This document shows, piece by piece, positions 34,796 to 42,207 of a DNA stretch of 64,000 bases (its first letter is position 1; each line of letters opens with the position of its first letter). The stretch comes from Bordetella genomosp. 8 (GTDB lineage: Bacteria; Pseudomonadota; Gammaproteobacteria; Burkholderiales; Burkholderiaceae_B). The DNA lies in NCBI RefSeq assembly GCF_002119685.1, contig NZ_CP021108.1, positions 4,898,001 through 4,962,000 of the forward strand, read 5' to 3'. The translations under genes were made by a program, and so were the position numbers. The notes under the pieces were generated by a model that worked only from the letters and a program-made list of their open reading frames with translations, ran no database searches and was not told the origin of the DNA.

Positions 34796-36073
34796 ATGAA
34801 AGCCATACTCCAAGCCATGCGGGCAAGCGTCGTCCATCTTTCCGTGCTGTTCCTTTTCTTGGTGCTTGCCACGCCGCTGCTGGCCGCCGATGACCCGCCG
34901 CAGCCTCCCCCCTTCCAGCCGGAGGAAATCGAAGCGCTGGTCGCACCCATCGCGCTTTACCCGGATGCGCTGCTGGCCCAGGTGCTGATGGCGTCGACCT
35001 ATCCCCTGGAGGTGGTGCACGCGGCGCGTTGGGTCAAGCAAAACCCCAAGCTCAAAGGCGACGCGGCGGTCAAGGCGGTGGAGAACCAGCCATGGGACGT
35101 GAGCGTGAAGTCGCTCGTCGCCTTCCCGCAAATCCTTGGCCCGATGAACGACAAGCTGGACTGGACTCAACGGCTGGGCGACGCGTTCCTGGCCCAGCAG
35201 CAGGACGTCTTCGCCGCAGTCCAGCGCCTGCGCAAACAGGCGCGGGACGCTGGGAATCTGCAGTCCAATGCGCAGCAGAAGGTGTCGGCGCAGCCGGTTT
35301 CCGCCGGCGCCACGGACACGGTGGTGCGTATCGAATCCGCCGACCCGGCTGTCGTCTACGTACCGGCGTATAACCCGACGTTGGTATACGGGGCGTGGAG
35401 TTCGCCGGCCTATCCGCCTGCGTATTGGGCGCCGCCGCCTGCTTATTATCCCGGCACGGCGCTCATGAGCGGCCTGGCGTTCGGTGTCGGGGTCGCCGCC
35501 ACCGCGGCCATCTTCAGCGACTGCGACTGGGGCGGCGGCGACGTCGACATCGATTACAACAAGGTGACGAACATCGACCGCAATGTGGACCGCGGCAAGG
35601 TGCAGGGACAAAGCGGGCGATGGCAGCATGACCCCGGCCATCGCCAGGGCGTGGCGTACCGCGACAATGCGACGCGGCAGAAAATGGCGGGTCAGGTCCC
35701 GGGGGCCGATCAAAGATCGCAATACCGTGGTCGCGAGACTGAAGCGGGCGCAAGCCGCGAGCGACGCGCGGACGGCGCGGCAGCCACGAACAGGACCGCC
35801 GGCGGTACGCGGGCGGCGGCCGCGGATCGCCCCGCCGGCCCCGGACCGGGGAGCTCGGCCCGGCGTAGCAACGTGGACGGCGCCCGCAAGAGCAGCTCCA
35901 GCCCCGTTGGCGGACAGCGCGACAGCGCGTTTTCCGGCGTGGGCGCGGGGGGCGCCGCGGCACAGCGCAGCCACGACCGCGGCCGGGCCAGTTTTCAAGG
36001 ATCGGCGGCCGGCCGCTCGTCCGCCGGTGGCGTGCGCGGTGGAGGCTCGCGCGGCGGCGGGGGCCGGCGCTAG
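34796..36073 (+). CDS. DUF3300-domain exported protein
   Basis: 425 residues with an N-terminal signal peptide (hydrophobic VVHLSVLFLFLVLATPLLAA). The DUF3300 domain spans about 40-290: IALYPDALLAQVLMASTYPLE, then YVPAYNPTLVYGAW and a Pro/Tyr-rich stretch. From about 295 the sequence becomes low complexity, rich in Arg, Gly, Ser and Ala, and ends in an RGGG-type tail. The function of DUF3300 is unknown. It is followed by a DUF2950 gene, a pairing I recall as recurrent in proteobacteria. Start uncertain; an ATG at 34817 would leave a shorter signal peptide. Probably controlled by site C. Confidence 0.85.
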   Translation: MKAILQAMRASVVHLSVLFLFLVLATPLLAADDPPQPPPFQPEEIEALVAPIALYPDALLAQVLMASTYPLEVVHAARWVKQNPKLKGDAAVKAVENQPWDVSVKSLVAFPQILGPMNDKLDWTQRLGDAFLAQQQDVFAAVQRLRKQARDAGNLQSNAQQKVSAQPVSAGATDTVVRIESADPAVVYVPAYNPTLVYGAWSSPAYPPAYWAPPPAYYPGTALMSGLAFGVGVAATAAIFSDCDWGGGDVDIDYNKVTNIDRNVDRGKVQGQSGRWQHDPGHRQGVAYRDNATRQKMAGQVPGADQRSQYRGRETEAGASRERRADGAAATNRTAGGTRAAAADRPAGPGPGSSARRSNVDGARKSSSSPVGGQRDSAFSGVGAGGAAAQRSHDRGRASFQGSAAGRSSAGGVRGGGSRGGGGRR

Positions 36074-36120
36074 GCCGGAAAAGGACGCCGCGCAGCCTGG
36101 ATGAAGACAGGGAGAACATC

Positions 36121-37119
36121 ATGGTTGAGCCCGCCCGCGATGGGACGCGACGCCGGGGCCCGCCCCTGCCTGGCAGGGTCATGGCGGCCGCCATGACGAC
36201 GAAGACTGCGATGGCCGCGGTGGCCATGACGGCCGCGATGGCGATCGCCACGGCACATGGGCAGGAAGCATTCCCCTCTCCCACCGCCGCAATGAACGAA
36301 TTCGGCACCGCCATTGCCAAGCGCGACGAGAGCGCCCTGCGCAGGATCTTCGGCAACGATTTCCGCGCGCTCATCCCCGTCACCGATACGCGTGACCGCG
36401 AGGCGTTCATCATGGAATGGGGCCGATCCCACACCATCGAAATGACCGACGCCGATCACGCACTCATTGCCGTGGGCAAGGGCGGCTGGACCTTCCCCAT
36501 TCCTCTCGTTCGACACGATGGCGGCTGGCGCTTCGACACGCGCGCCGGAACGGAAGAAATGCGCTTGCGCCGTGTCGGTCGCAACGAACTCGCTGTCATA
36601 CAGGCCATGCTCGCCGTCTACGACGCCCAACGCGAATATGCCCAGACCACGCATGACGGCGGATCGCTTCTGGTCTATGCGTCGAAGCTGGTCAGCTCCC
36701 CCGGCAAGCATGACGGTTTGTACTGGCCGACCTTGCCCGGAGAACCCGAAAGCCCCCTCGGGCCGGCATTCGCCGCAGCCGCTTCCAGCAACGCCGCGGA
36801 AGGTGGCTTTCACGGATATCACTTCAAGCTGCTCAAGTCCCAGAGCGCGCATGCCCCGGGCGGCGCATACGACTACGTCGTGCGCGGCAAGCTCTTCGGC
36901 GGGTTTGCCGTGATTGCCTGGCCGGTACGGTACGGCGATACGGGAATCGAAACCTTCATCGTCAGCCACGCCGGCCAACTCTATCAGCGGGACCTGGGTG
37001 CCGACAGCGCTTCGCTCGCGAACGCCATACGACAGTTCGACCCGGGTCCGGGCTGGAGCAAGGTTCCCGAACAGGATAGCCGGCCCTGGGCGGCTGGATC
37101 ACTGGACCGATCACCTTGA
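36121..37119 (+). CDS. DUF2950 family exported protein
   Basis: 332 residues with a signal peptide (VAMTAAMAIATAHG, preceded by a long basic region) and a DUF2950 domain: FPSPTAAMNEFGTAIAKRD, a central block with YDAQREYAQTTHDG, and GGFHGYHFKLLKSQ near 235. Function unknown; presumably periplasmic. The first ATG is supported by AGGGAG about 7 nt upstream; a start 20 residues later would give a more typical signal peptide. It lies 47 nt after the DUF3300 gene and is probably its cotranscribed partner. Upstream and downstream neighbours place it in the envelope-stress cluster. Confidence 0.85.
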   Translation: MVEPARDGTRRRGPPLPGRVMAAAMTTKTAMAAVAMTAAMAIATAHGQEAFPSPTAAMNEFGTAIAKRDESALRRIFGNDFRALIPVTDTRDREAFIMEWGRSHTIEMTDADHALIAVGKGGWTFPIPLVRHDGGWRFDTRAGTEEMRLRRVGRNELAVIQAMLAVYDAQREYAQTTHDGGSLLVYASKLVSSPGKHDGLYWPTLPGEPESPLGPAFAAAASSNAAEGGFHGYHFKLLKSQSAHAPGGAYDYVVRGKLFGGFAVIAWPVRYGDTGIETFIVSHAGQLYQRDLGADSASLANAIRQFDPGPGWSKVPEQDSRPWAAGSLDRSP

Positions 37120-37154
37120 CGGCCACTTGACACGGGACTTAACGCTGCGTCAAC

Positions 37155-37184
37155 GGCGACGCGCGGGCGGGCCCGCGCGTCGCC
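37155..37184. terminator. Perfect 14-bp GC inverted repeat after DUF2950
   Basis: The arms are GGCGACGCGCGGGC and its exact complement, separated by two G, 36 nt after the DUF2950 stop and 57 nt before pagP. The stem would be very stable but no T run follows. It is most simply the terminator of the DUF3300-DUF2950 unit, insulating pagP; extrusion or protein binding is an alternative. Confidence 0.5.
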
Positions 37185-37241
37185 GGGCACTTAAATGTCG
37201 CGGGCGTGTCATATAGCGATCGTCCACCCCGTTCGCTAGCA

Positions 37242-37817
37242 ATGATTCGCTCCATCTCGCTCGCCGCCCGGCGCGGCGCCGCCGTCGCCCTGCTGGCAGC
37301 CGCCACCGCCCTGCCCTTGACCGCGCAAGCCTGTGACAACGTACCCGACTGGGCCCAAGGCGCGTGCAATCGCCTGGACCAGATCTGGAACCAGGGCAAC
37401 GACGAGCTGTACATCACCGGCTATGCCTGGCACAACCGGGCCGCGTATTCCGCCGACAAGATCAAAAGCTTTCGCGAGGAAAGCTGGGGCGGCGGCTGGG
37501 GCAAGGGCATCTATGACGAAGACGGCGACTGGCAAGGCCTGTATGGCATGGCCTTCCTGGACTCACATGGGCACGTCGAACCCATCGCGGGCTACGGCTA
37601 CCAGAAGATCGGCCGCGTCGGCGAAAACTGGCGCTTCGGCATCGGCTACACCGCGTTCCTGACCGCGCGCGAAGACATCTTCCACTACATCCCTTTTCCC
37701 GGGATATTGCCCCTGGCGTCCGTGGGCTATGACAAGGCGACCTTCTACGCCACCTACATTCCCGGCGGCAAGGGCAACGGCAACGTACTGTTCATGTTCG
37801 GCAAATGGACGTTCTGA
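37242..37817 (+). CDS. pagP: Lipid A palmitoyltransferase PagP
   Basis: Outer-membrane enzyme that transfers palmitate from a phospholipid to lipid A, 191 residues. A signal peptide (AALLAAATALPLTAQA region) is followed by a short amphipathic helix and an 8-strand barrel. The catalytic His is in GYAWHNR, and the Asp and Ser in AFLDSHGHVEPIAGYGYQ align with H33, D76 and S77 of E. coli PagP. TAFLTAREDIFHYIPFP and ATFYATYIPGGKGNGNVLF complete the family pattern. Start taken at MIRSISLAARRG; an ATG 36 nt upstream is in frame. It lies next to the envelope-stress cluster. Adjacent convergent gene chaC begins one base after the pagP stop. Confidence 0.94.
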   Translation: MIRSISLAARRGAAVALLAAATALPLTAQACDNVPDWAQGACNRLDQIWNQGNDELYITGYAWHNRAAYSADKIKSFREESWGGGWGKGIYDEDGDWQGLYGMAFLDSHGHVEPIAGYGYQKIGRVGENWRFGIGYTAFLTAREDIFHYIPFPGILPLASVGYDKATFYATYIPGGKGNGNVLFMFGKWTF

Positions 37818-38465
37818 TCAGAACGCCGACACCAGCCGCCGCACCAGCGCCCCCAGGCGGCAATCGCTGATGCCGTGGTCGCGCAGCGCCCGTTCGGTTT
37901 CCAGCACGTAATCCAGGCAAGCCCCGGATCGGCCCACGGCGGTGCGGATAACGTCCAGCCGCCGCTCTTCGGCCACGTCGCCGGCATAATCGGCGCACGC
38001 CCTGTTCAGAAGAAACGCCAGTCCCGCCACCGGCCCCTGCTCGCTATGGCAGACCAGCCAACGTGGCGTATAGGCCCCGCCTATCATCTCGCGCTCCCAC
38101 AAGCCGGCGAACGCGGCGGGCACATCGGCCGCGCCGATGCGGAACACGACCCCGCGGCAGCAGCCGCCGCGATTCAGCCCGAACACCAGCCCCGGCGCCT
38201 GGTCCGAGCCCCGATGATGGCGCGACCACAGGCAAAGCGAGCGATGGTAGCCGTGGATACTGGCCAGGCGCCGCTCCTGCCAGGGAAAGCCGGGGCGCCA
38301 GATCAGGGAGCCGTAGGCGAATACCCAAAGATCCGCCTTGCCATCCCAGCTACCGGGAAATCCGTCCGGCAGCGCGGCCTCGGCACCCGTACGGCCGGTT
38401 TCGATGCGTTCTAACAGGGCGCCGGAAAATGGCGCGGCGGGTTCGCCGGAGGGCACCGCGGACAT
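37818..38465 (-). CDS. Gamma-glutamylcyclotransferase, ChaC family
   Basis: 215-residue ChaC-family enzyme, which releases 5-oxoproline and Cys-Gly from glutathione. The substrate loop VFAYGSLIWRPGF is near 47-59 and the catalytic Glu is in GLWEREMIGGAY. No signal peptide. It abuts pagP tail to tail without a spacer, so transcripts overlap in their 3' ends. The 165-nt upstream region to the Lrp gene is unusually AT-rich and holds no gene. Confidence 0.88.
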   Translation of the reverse strand: MSAVPSGEPAAPFSGALLERIETGRTGAEAALPDGFPGSWDGKADLWVFAYGSLIWRPGFPWQERRLASIHGYHRSLCLWSRHHRGSDQAPGLVFGLNRGGCCRGVVFRIGAADVPAAFAGLWEREMIGGAYTPRWLVCHSEQGPVAGLAFLLNRACADYAGDVAEERRLDVIRTAVGRSGACLDYVLETERALRDHGISDCRLGALVRRLVSAF

Positions 38466-38630
38466 GCTGCTCTATCTCTATCGGCTACGAATTGGAACAA
38501 AAATATCGTACGCCCGCGGCAGGGAAAAAACGTTGCAACATGACTGCATTGGAACCGGATGAAATGAAAATTGCGTTCCCGTTGTTTGCCGGCAACGAAA
38601 AACCTTTCCATCAATCCGAGAAATTTCGCA

Positions 38631-39089
38631 TTACAGACCGTCCAACGGCAACTCCGTGGTGCTCTTGATGACTTCCATGGAAAAGCTGGCGCTGACGTCC
38701 AGCAGGTCCACGGCGTCGATCAGCCGGCGATAGAAGCGGTCGTAGGCCGCCATGTCCTCGACCATGACCTTCAGCAGGTAGTCGATGTCGCCCGCCATGC
38801 GGTGGAACTCGACGACATTGGGCAGCGCCTGCACGGCGTCGATCAGCCGCCGGGTCCACTTGGCGCTGTGCTGGCTGGTCTTGATGGTCACGAAGACCGT
38901 GAGCTTCAGGCCCAGCGCATTGGGGTCCAGCAGCATGGCATGACGGGCGATCACGCCGTCGTCCTTCAGCTTCTGGATGCGGCGCCAGCACGGAGTCACC
39001 GACAAATTGACCTGCTCCGCGATTTCCGCGACCGAACTGGCGGCGTCTTTCTGCAACAGGCTCAGGATCTTGATATCGGTCTGATCCAT
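38631..39089 (-). CDS. Lrp/AsnC family transcriptional regulator
   Basis: 152 residues. N-terminal helix-turn-helix (MDQTDIKILSLLQKDAASSV, then VNLSVTPCWRRIQKLKDDG) and C-terminal RAM ligand-binding domain from about 65 (LTVFVTIKTSQHSAKWTRR). The start ATG has GAGG upstream; a longer frame would add 42 basic residues. It is divergent from the bisC-like gene, so a role in regulating the sulfur genes to the right is plausible. The ligand is unknown but would be an amino acid in most relatives. Confidence 0.9.
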   Translation of the reverse strand: MDQTDIKILSLLQKDAASSVAEIAEQVNLSVTPCWRRIQKLKDDGVIARHAMLLDPNALGLKLTVFVTIKTSQHSAKWTRRLIDAVQALPNVVEFHRMAGDIDYLLKVMVEDMAAYDRFYRRLIDAVDLLDVSASFSMEVIKSTTELPLDGL

Positions 39090-39197
39090 GGATTTTCCTC
39101 GGCGCGGCCGGCGCCGCAACGGGGGCCATCTTGCCCTTTCCGGCGGACGGCGTCCATCGGCGGCGGCCCGGACGCTTTGTGGTAAACCACCGGGATC

Positions 39198-41606
39198 ATG
39201 ACATCCACCCTGCAACGCTATCCCTCGCTATCGCACTGGGGCGCCTACACGGCCGTGGTGCGCGACGGCCGGCTGGTAGCCTGCGAACCGTTCGCCCGCG
39301 ATCGTGCGCCATCGCCGATGATCCACGCCATGCCGGACATGGTGCACTCGCCGCTGCGCATCGCGCGCCCCGCGGTACGCGAGGGCTGGCTGCGCCGGCG
39401 CGGGACGGACGCGGGGAAGGCCGAGGCGCGCGGCGCGGACCGCTATGTGGAAGTCGGCTGGGACACCGCCCTGAAACTCGTGCACGAGGAGCTCGCGCGC
39501 GTGCGGGACGCGCACGGCGCGCAGGCGATTTTCGGCGGGTCCTATGGCTGGTCGTCCGCCGGACGCTTCCACAATGCCATGAGCCAGACGCGGCGCTTCC
39601 TGTACGCGGGCGGCGGCTGCACGGACCAGGTCGGCAACTACAGCTGGGGCGCGGCGCAATTCCTGTTGCCCCACGTGATAGGCACCTGGCAGCCACTGAC
39701 GGGCAAGGTGACGGATTGGAACAGCGTGGCCGCCCACACCCGGCTGATCCTGGCCTTTGGCGGCATGCCGCTGCGCAATGCCCAGGTGATCGCCGGCGGT
39801 GCGGGGGATCACACCACTGCCCACCACCTGCGGCGCAGCGTCGACCAGGGTGCGCGCATCGTGGTCATCTCGCCCACGCGTGGCGACATGCCGGACGGCA
39901 TACCGGCCGAATGGATACCGATCCGTCCCAATACCGACGCCGCGCTGATGATAGGCATGGCCTACGTCCTGCTGGAATCCGGCCGACATGACGCCGGCTT
40001 CCTGGATCGGTGCTGCCACGGCTTCGAGCGCTACGCGGCCTACCTGCGCGGCGAGACCGACGGCCAGGCCAAGACGGCGGAATGGGCGGCGGCCATCTGC
40101 GGGATCCCGGCCGGCACGGTCAGGCGCCTTGCATTGGACGCCGCCGGCTGCCGCTCGCTGGTGAACTGCACGTGGTCCCTGCAACGGGCCCATCGTGGCG
40201 AACAGCCTTATTGGGCCTGCATTGCGCTAGCCGCGATGCTCGGGCAGATCGGCCTGCCCGGCGGCGGCTTCAGCTTCGGGCTGGGATCCATCAATAGTGC
40301 CGGCAACCCGCGCACCGACGCCCCGGTACCGCAGCTGCCCGAAGGTTCGAATCCGGCGGCCAGTTCCATACCGGTGGCGCGCATCGCCGACATGCTGCTG
40401 GATCCTGGCGGCGCCTATCGCTTCAATGGCCAGGACTGCCGCTATCCCGACATCCGGCTGGTGTACTGGGCAGGTGGCAACCCCTTCCACCACCACCAGG
40501 ACCTGAACCGCCTGCAGCGCGCCTGGCAGCGTCCGGAGACCATCGTCGTCCACGAAACGTGGTGGACGCCCACCGCGCGGCGCGCCGACATCGTGCTGCC
40601 GGCCACCACCACGCTGGAGCGCAACGACATCGGCGCGTCTTCCCGCGACGGCTATGTCTTCGCCATGCACCGCGCCCTGCCGCCGCAGGGGCTCAGCCGC
40701 GACGACTTCGACATCTATCGCGAACTGGCGGCGATGGGCGGGTACGAGGACGCCTACGCCCAGGGCCGCGATGCCTGGGGCTGGTTGCAGCACATGTATG
40801 CGGGCATGCGCGCGCAGTGGGCCGCGTCGGAGGATCTGCCCGACACGCCGGACTTCGAGGACTTCTGGCGGCGCGGCCATCTGGCCTTGCCTCCGCCGCG
40901 ACGCGACTTCGTGCTGTTCGAGGACTTCCGCAAGAATCCATCCGGACATGGCTTGCGTACGCCTTCCGGCCGGATCGAGCTCTATTCCGAACGCATCGCC
41001 GGCTTCGGCTACGACGATTGCCCGGGCCATCCGGCCTGGCTGCCGCCGGTCGAATGGCTGGGATCCCCCAGCGCCAGCCGCTATCCACTGCATCTGATCA
41101 CCAGCCAGCCCGAGCGCCGCCTGCACTCTCAGCTGGATCCCGCGCCCTTGTCGAATGCGGGCAAGATCCAGGGACGCGAGCCTGTCCGCATCCATCCGGC
41201 GGATGCCGCCGCGCGCGGCATCGCCGACGGCACGCTGGTGCGCATCCACAACGACAGGGGCGCATGCCTGGCGGGCGCCGTGCTGGATGACGCCTTGATG
41301 CCGGGCGTGCTGGTCATGTCGACCGGCGCGTGGTTCGACGCGGATGCCGGCAAGGCGAGTTCACTTGATGCGGACGCCGGCGAGGCGAGGCTCGAGCGGC
41401 ACGGCAACCCCAACGCCCTGACGCTGGATGTCGGCACATCGCAACTGACCCAGGGCAGCAGCGCCCTGTCGGCACTGGTCGATATCGAGCCCTGGAGAGA
41501 CCCCGCGCCGCCCATGCGCGCCTATGACGTGCCGCTCAAGTCCAACGACGGCGGGGAGGCCGGGAGCAATGACGTTCCAATTTCCTCTGCGCCACCAGGC
41601 AAATGA
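39198..41606 (+). CDS. bisC: Molybdopterin-dependent oxidoreductase, biotin/TMAO sulfoxide reductase-like
   Basis: 802-residue enzyme of the DMSO reductase family, closest in layout to cytoplasmic BisC, since no Tat signal or N-terminal iron-sulfur motif is present. The likely molybdenum-ligand serine is in GGSYGWSSAGRFHN (aligned with YGWKS of DMSO reductase). Other parts are HETWWTPTARRADIVLPATT and LHLITSQPERRLHSQLDPAP. BisC reduces biotin sulfoxide and related sulfoxides. Near residues 714-731 is a duplicated DADAGKAS/DADAGEAR element (24-nt unit with a 30-nt period), which replaces the usual short loop before HGNPNALTLD. It is divergent from an Lrp regulator and followed by a cysteine-dioxygenase-family gene. 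Confidence 0.85.
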   Translation: MTSTLQRYPSLSHWGAYTAVVRDGRLVACEPFARDRAPSPMIHAMPDMVHSPLRIARPAVREGWLRRRGTDAGKAEARGADRYVEVGWDTALKLVHEELARVRDAHGAQAIFGGSYGWSSAGRFHNAMSQTRRFLYAGGGCTDQVGNYSWGAAQFLLPHVIGTWQPLTGKVTDWNSVAAHTRLILAFGGMPLRNAQVIAGGAGDHTTAHHLRRSVDQGARIVVISPTRGDMPDGIPAEWIPIRPNTDAALMIGMAYVLLESGRHDAGFLDRCCHGFERYAAYLRGETDGQAKTAEWAAAICGIPAGTVRRLALDAAGCRSLVNCTWSLQRAHRGEQPYWACIALAAMLGQIGLPGGGFSFGLGSINSAGNPRTDAPVPQLPEGSNPAASSIPVARIADMLLDPGGAYRFNGQDCRYPDIRLVYWAGGNPFHHHQDLNRLQRAWQRPETIVVHETWWTPTARRADIVLPATTTLERNDIGASSRDGYVFAMHRALPPQGLSRDDFDIYRELAAMGGYEDAYAQGRDAWGWLQHMYAGMRAQWAASEDLPDTPDFEDFWRRGHLALPPPRRDFVLFEDFRKNPSGHGLRTPSGRIELYSERIAGFGYDDCPGHPAWLPPVEWLGSPSASRYPLHLITSQPERRLHSQLDPAPLSNAGKIQGREPVRIHPADAAARGIADGTLVRIHNDRGACLAGAVLDDALMPGVLVMSTGAWFDADAGKASSLDADAGEARLERHGNPNALTLDVGTSQLTQGSSALSALVDIEPWRDPAPPMRAYDVPLKSNDGGEAGSNDVPISSAPPGK

Positions 41607-41622
41607 GCAAATTCTTTGCTCA
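41604..41622. promoter_or_regulatory. Perfect 8-bp inverted repeat between bisC and the dioxygenase gene
   Basis: TGAGCAAA-TTC-TTTGCTCA. Its first bases are the bisC stop codon and it ends 45 nt before the dioxygenase ATG. It could be an operator of the downstream gene or an mRNA hairpin; there is no T run after it, so a terminator is less likely. Confidence 0.45.
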
Positions 41623-41667
41623 GCAGCACCTTTATCATGGAATTTATCTGCACATTCCGGATAAGCC

Positions 41668-42207
41668 ATGCAATCCCATACCCCGCCCGCCGGGCTCGCT
41701 CCGCTCTGCGACGCCATCGTCGCCGCCCGCCACCTGTCCGGCCAGGGCCTGCTCGGGGCGCTGGCCCAGGGCGTGGCCAGTGCGGATCCCGCCTGCGCGC
41801 TGGATCGCGTCTGCCCGCAAGCGCTGGCGACGCCCGAAGGCGGCTACTCGCGGCACGTCGCCTATGCCGACCCGCAGGGCCGCTACACGGTGGTGTATCT
41901 GGTGTGGCCGCCCGGCCAGTTCAGCCCGGTGCATGGCCACCATACCTGGTGCGCCTATCGCGTCGTCAGCGGCGAACTGACGGAAACCCTGTACCGCTGG
42001 GACGAAGACGCACGCTGCGCGCACGTCCTGGAGCAGGCCAGCCGCCGACCCGGCGATATCGTGACCGCCGCGCCCGGGCTGGACCAGGTGCATCGCCTGG
42101 GCAACGCGGGCGCCGCCGTTGCCGTATCGCTGCACGTGTACGGCGTCGACGCCCAGGCGCTGACGACGGGCGTGAACCACGTCGTCAACGCCTCGGCCAT
42201 GCACTAA
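41668..42207 (+). CDS. Cysteine dioxygenase family protein (cupin)
   Basis: 179-residue cupin of the thiol dioxygenase type. Metal-binding elements: FSPVHGHHTWCAYRVVSGELTE with two His and a thiol-dioxygenase-like spacing, and the third His in VSLHVYG. Family enzymes oxidise cysteine, or 3-mercaptopropionate, to the sulfinate using Fe(II) and O2. Which thiol is used here cannot be told. It follows the sulfoxide-reductase-like gene by 61 nt, suggesting a sulfur-oxidation or salvage unit. Its 3' end overlaps the convergent ThDP-enzyme gene by 4 nt. Confidence 0.8.
   Translation: MQSHTPPAGLAPLCDAIVAARHLSGQGLLGALAQGVASADPACALDRVCPQALATPEGGYSRHVAYADPQGRYTVVYLVWPPGQFSPVHGHHTWCAYRVVSGELTETLYRWDEDARCAHVLEQASRRPGDIVTAAPGLDQVHRLGNAGAAVAVSLHVYGVDAQALTTGVNHVVNASAMH

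Noticed and set aside
15387..37119. The stress cluster as a recently acquired genomic island
   Set aside because: No integrase, transposase, tRNA junction or direct repeats at the ends, and base composition looks like the rest of the window. Acquisition cannot be excluded but is not supported.
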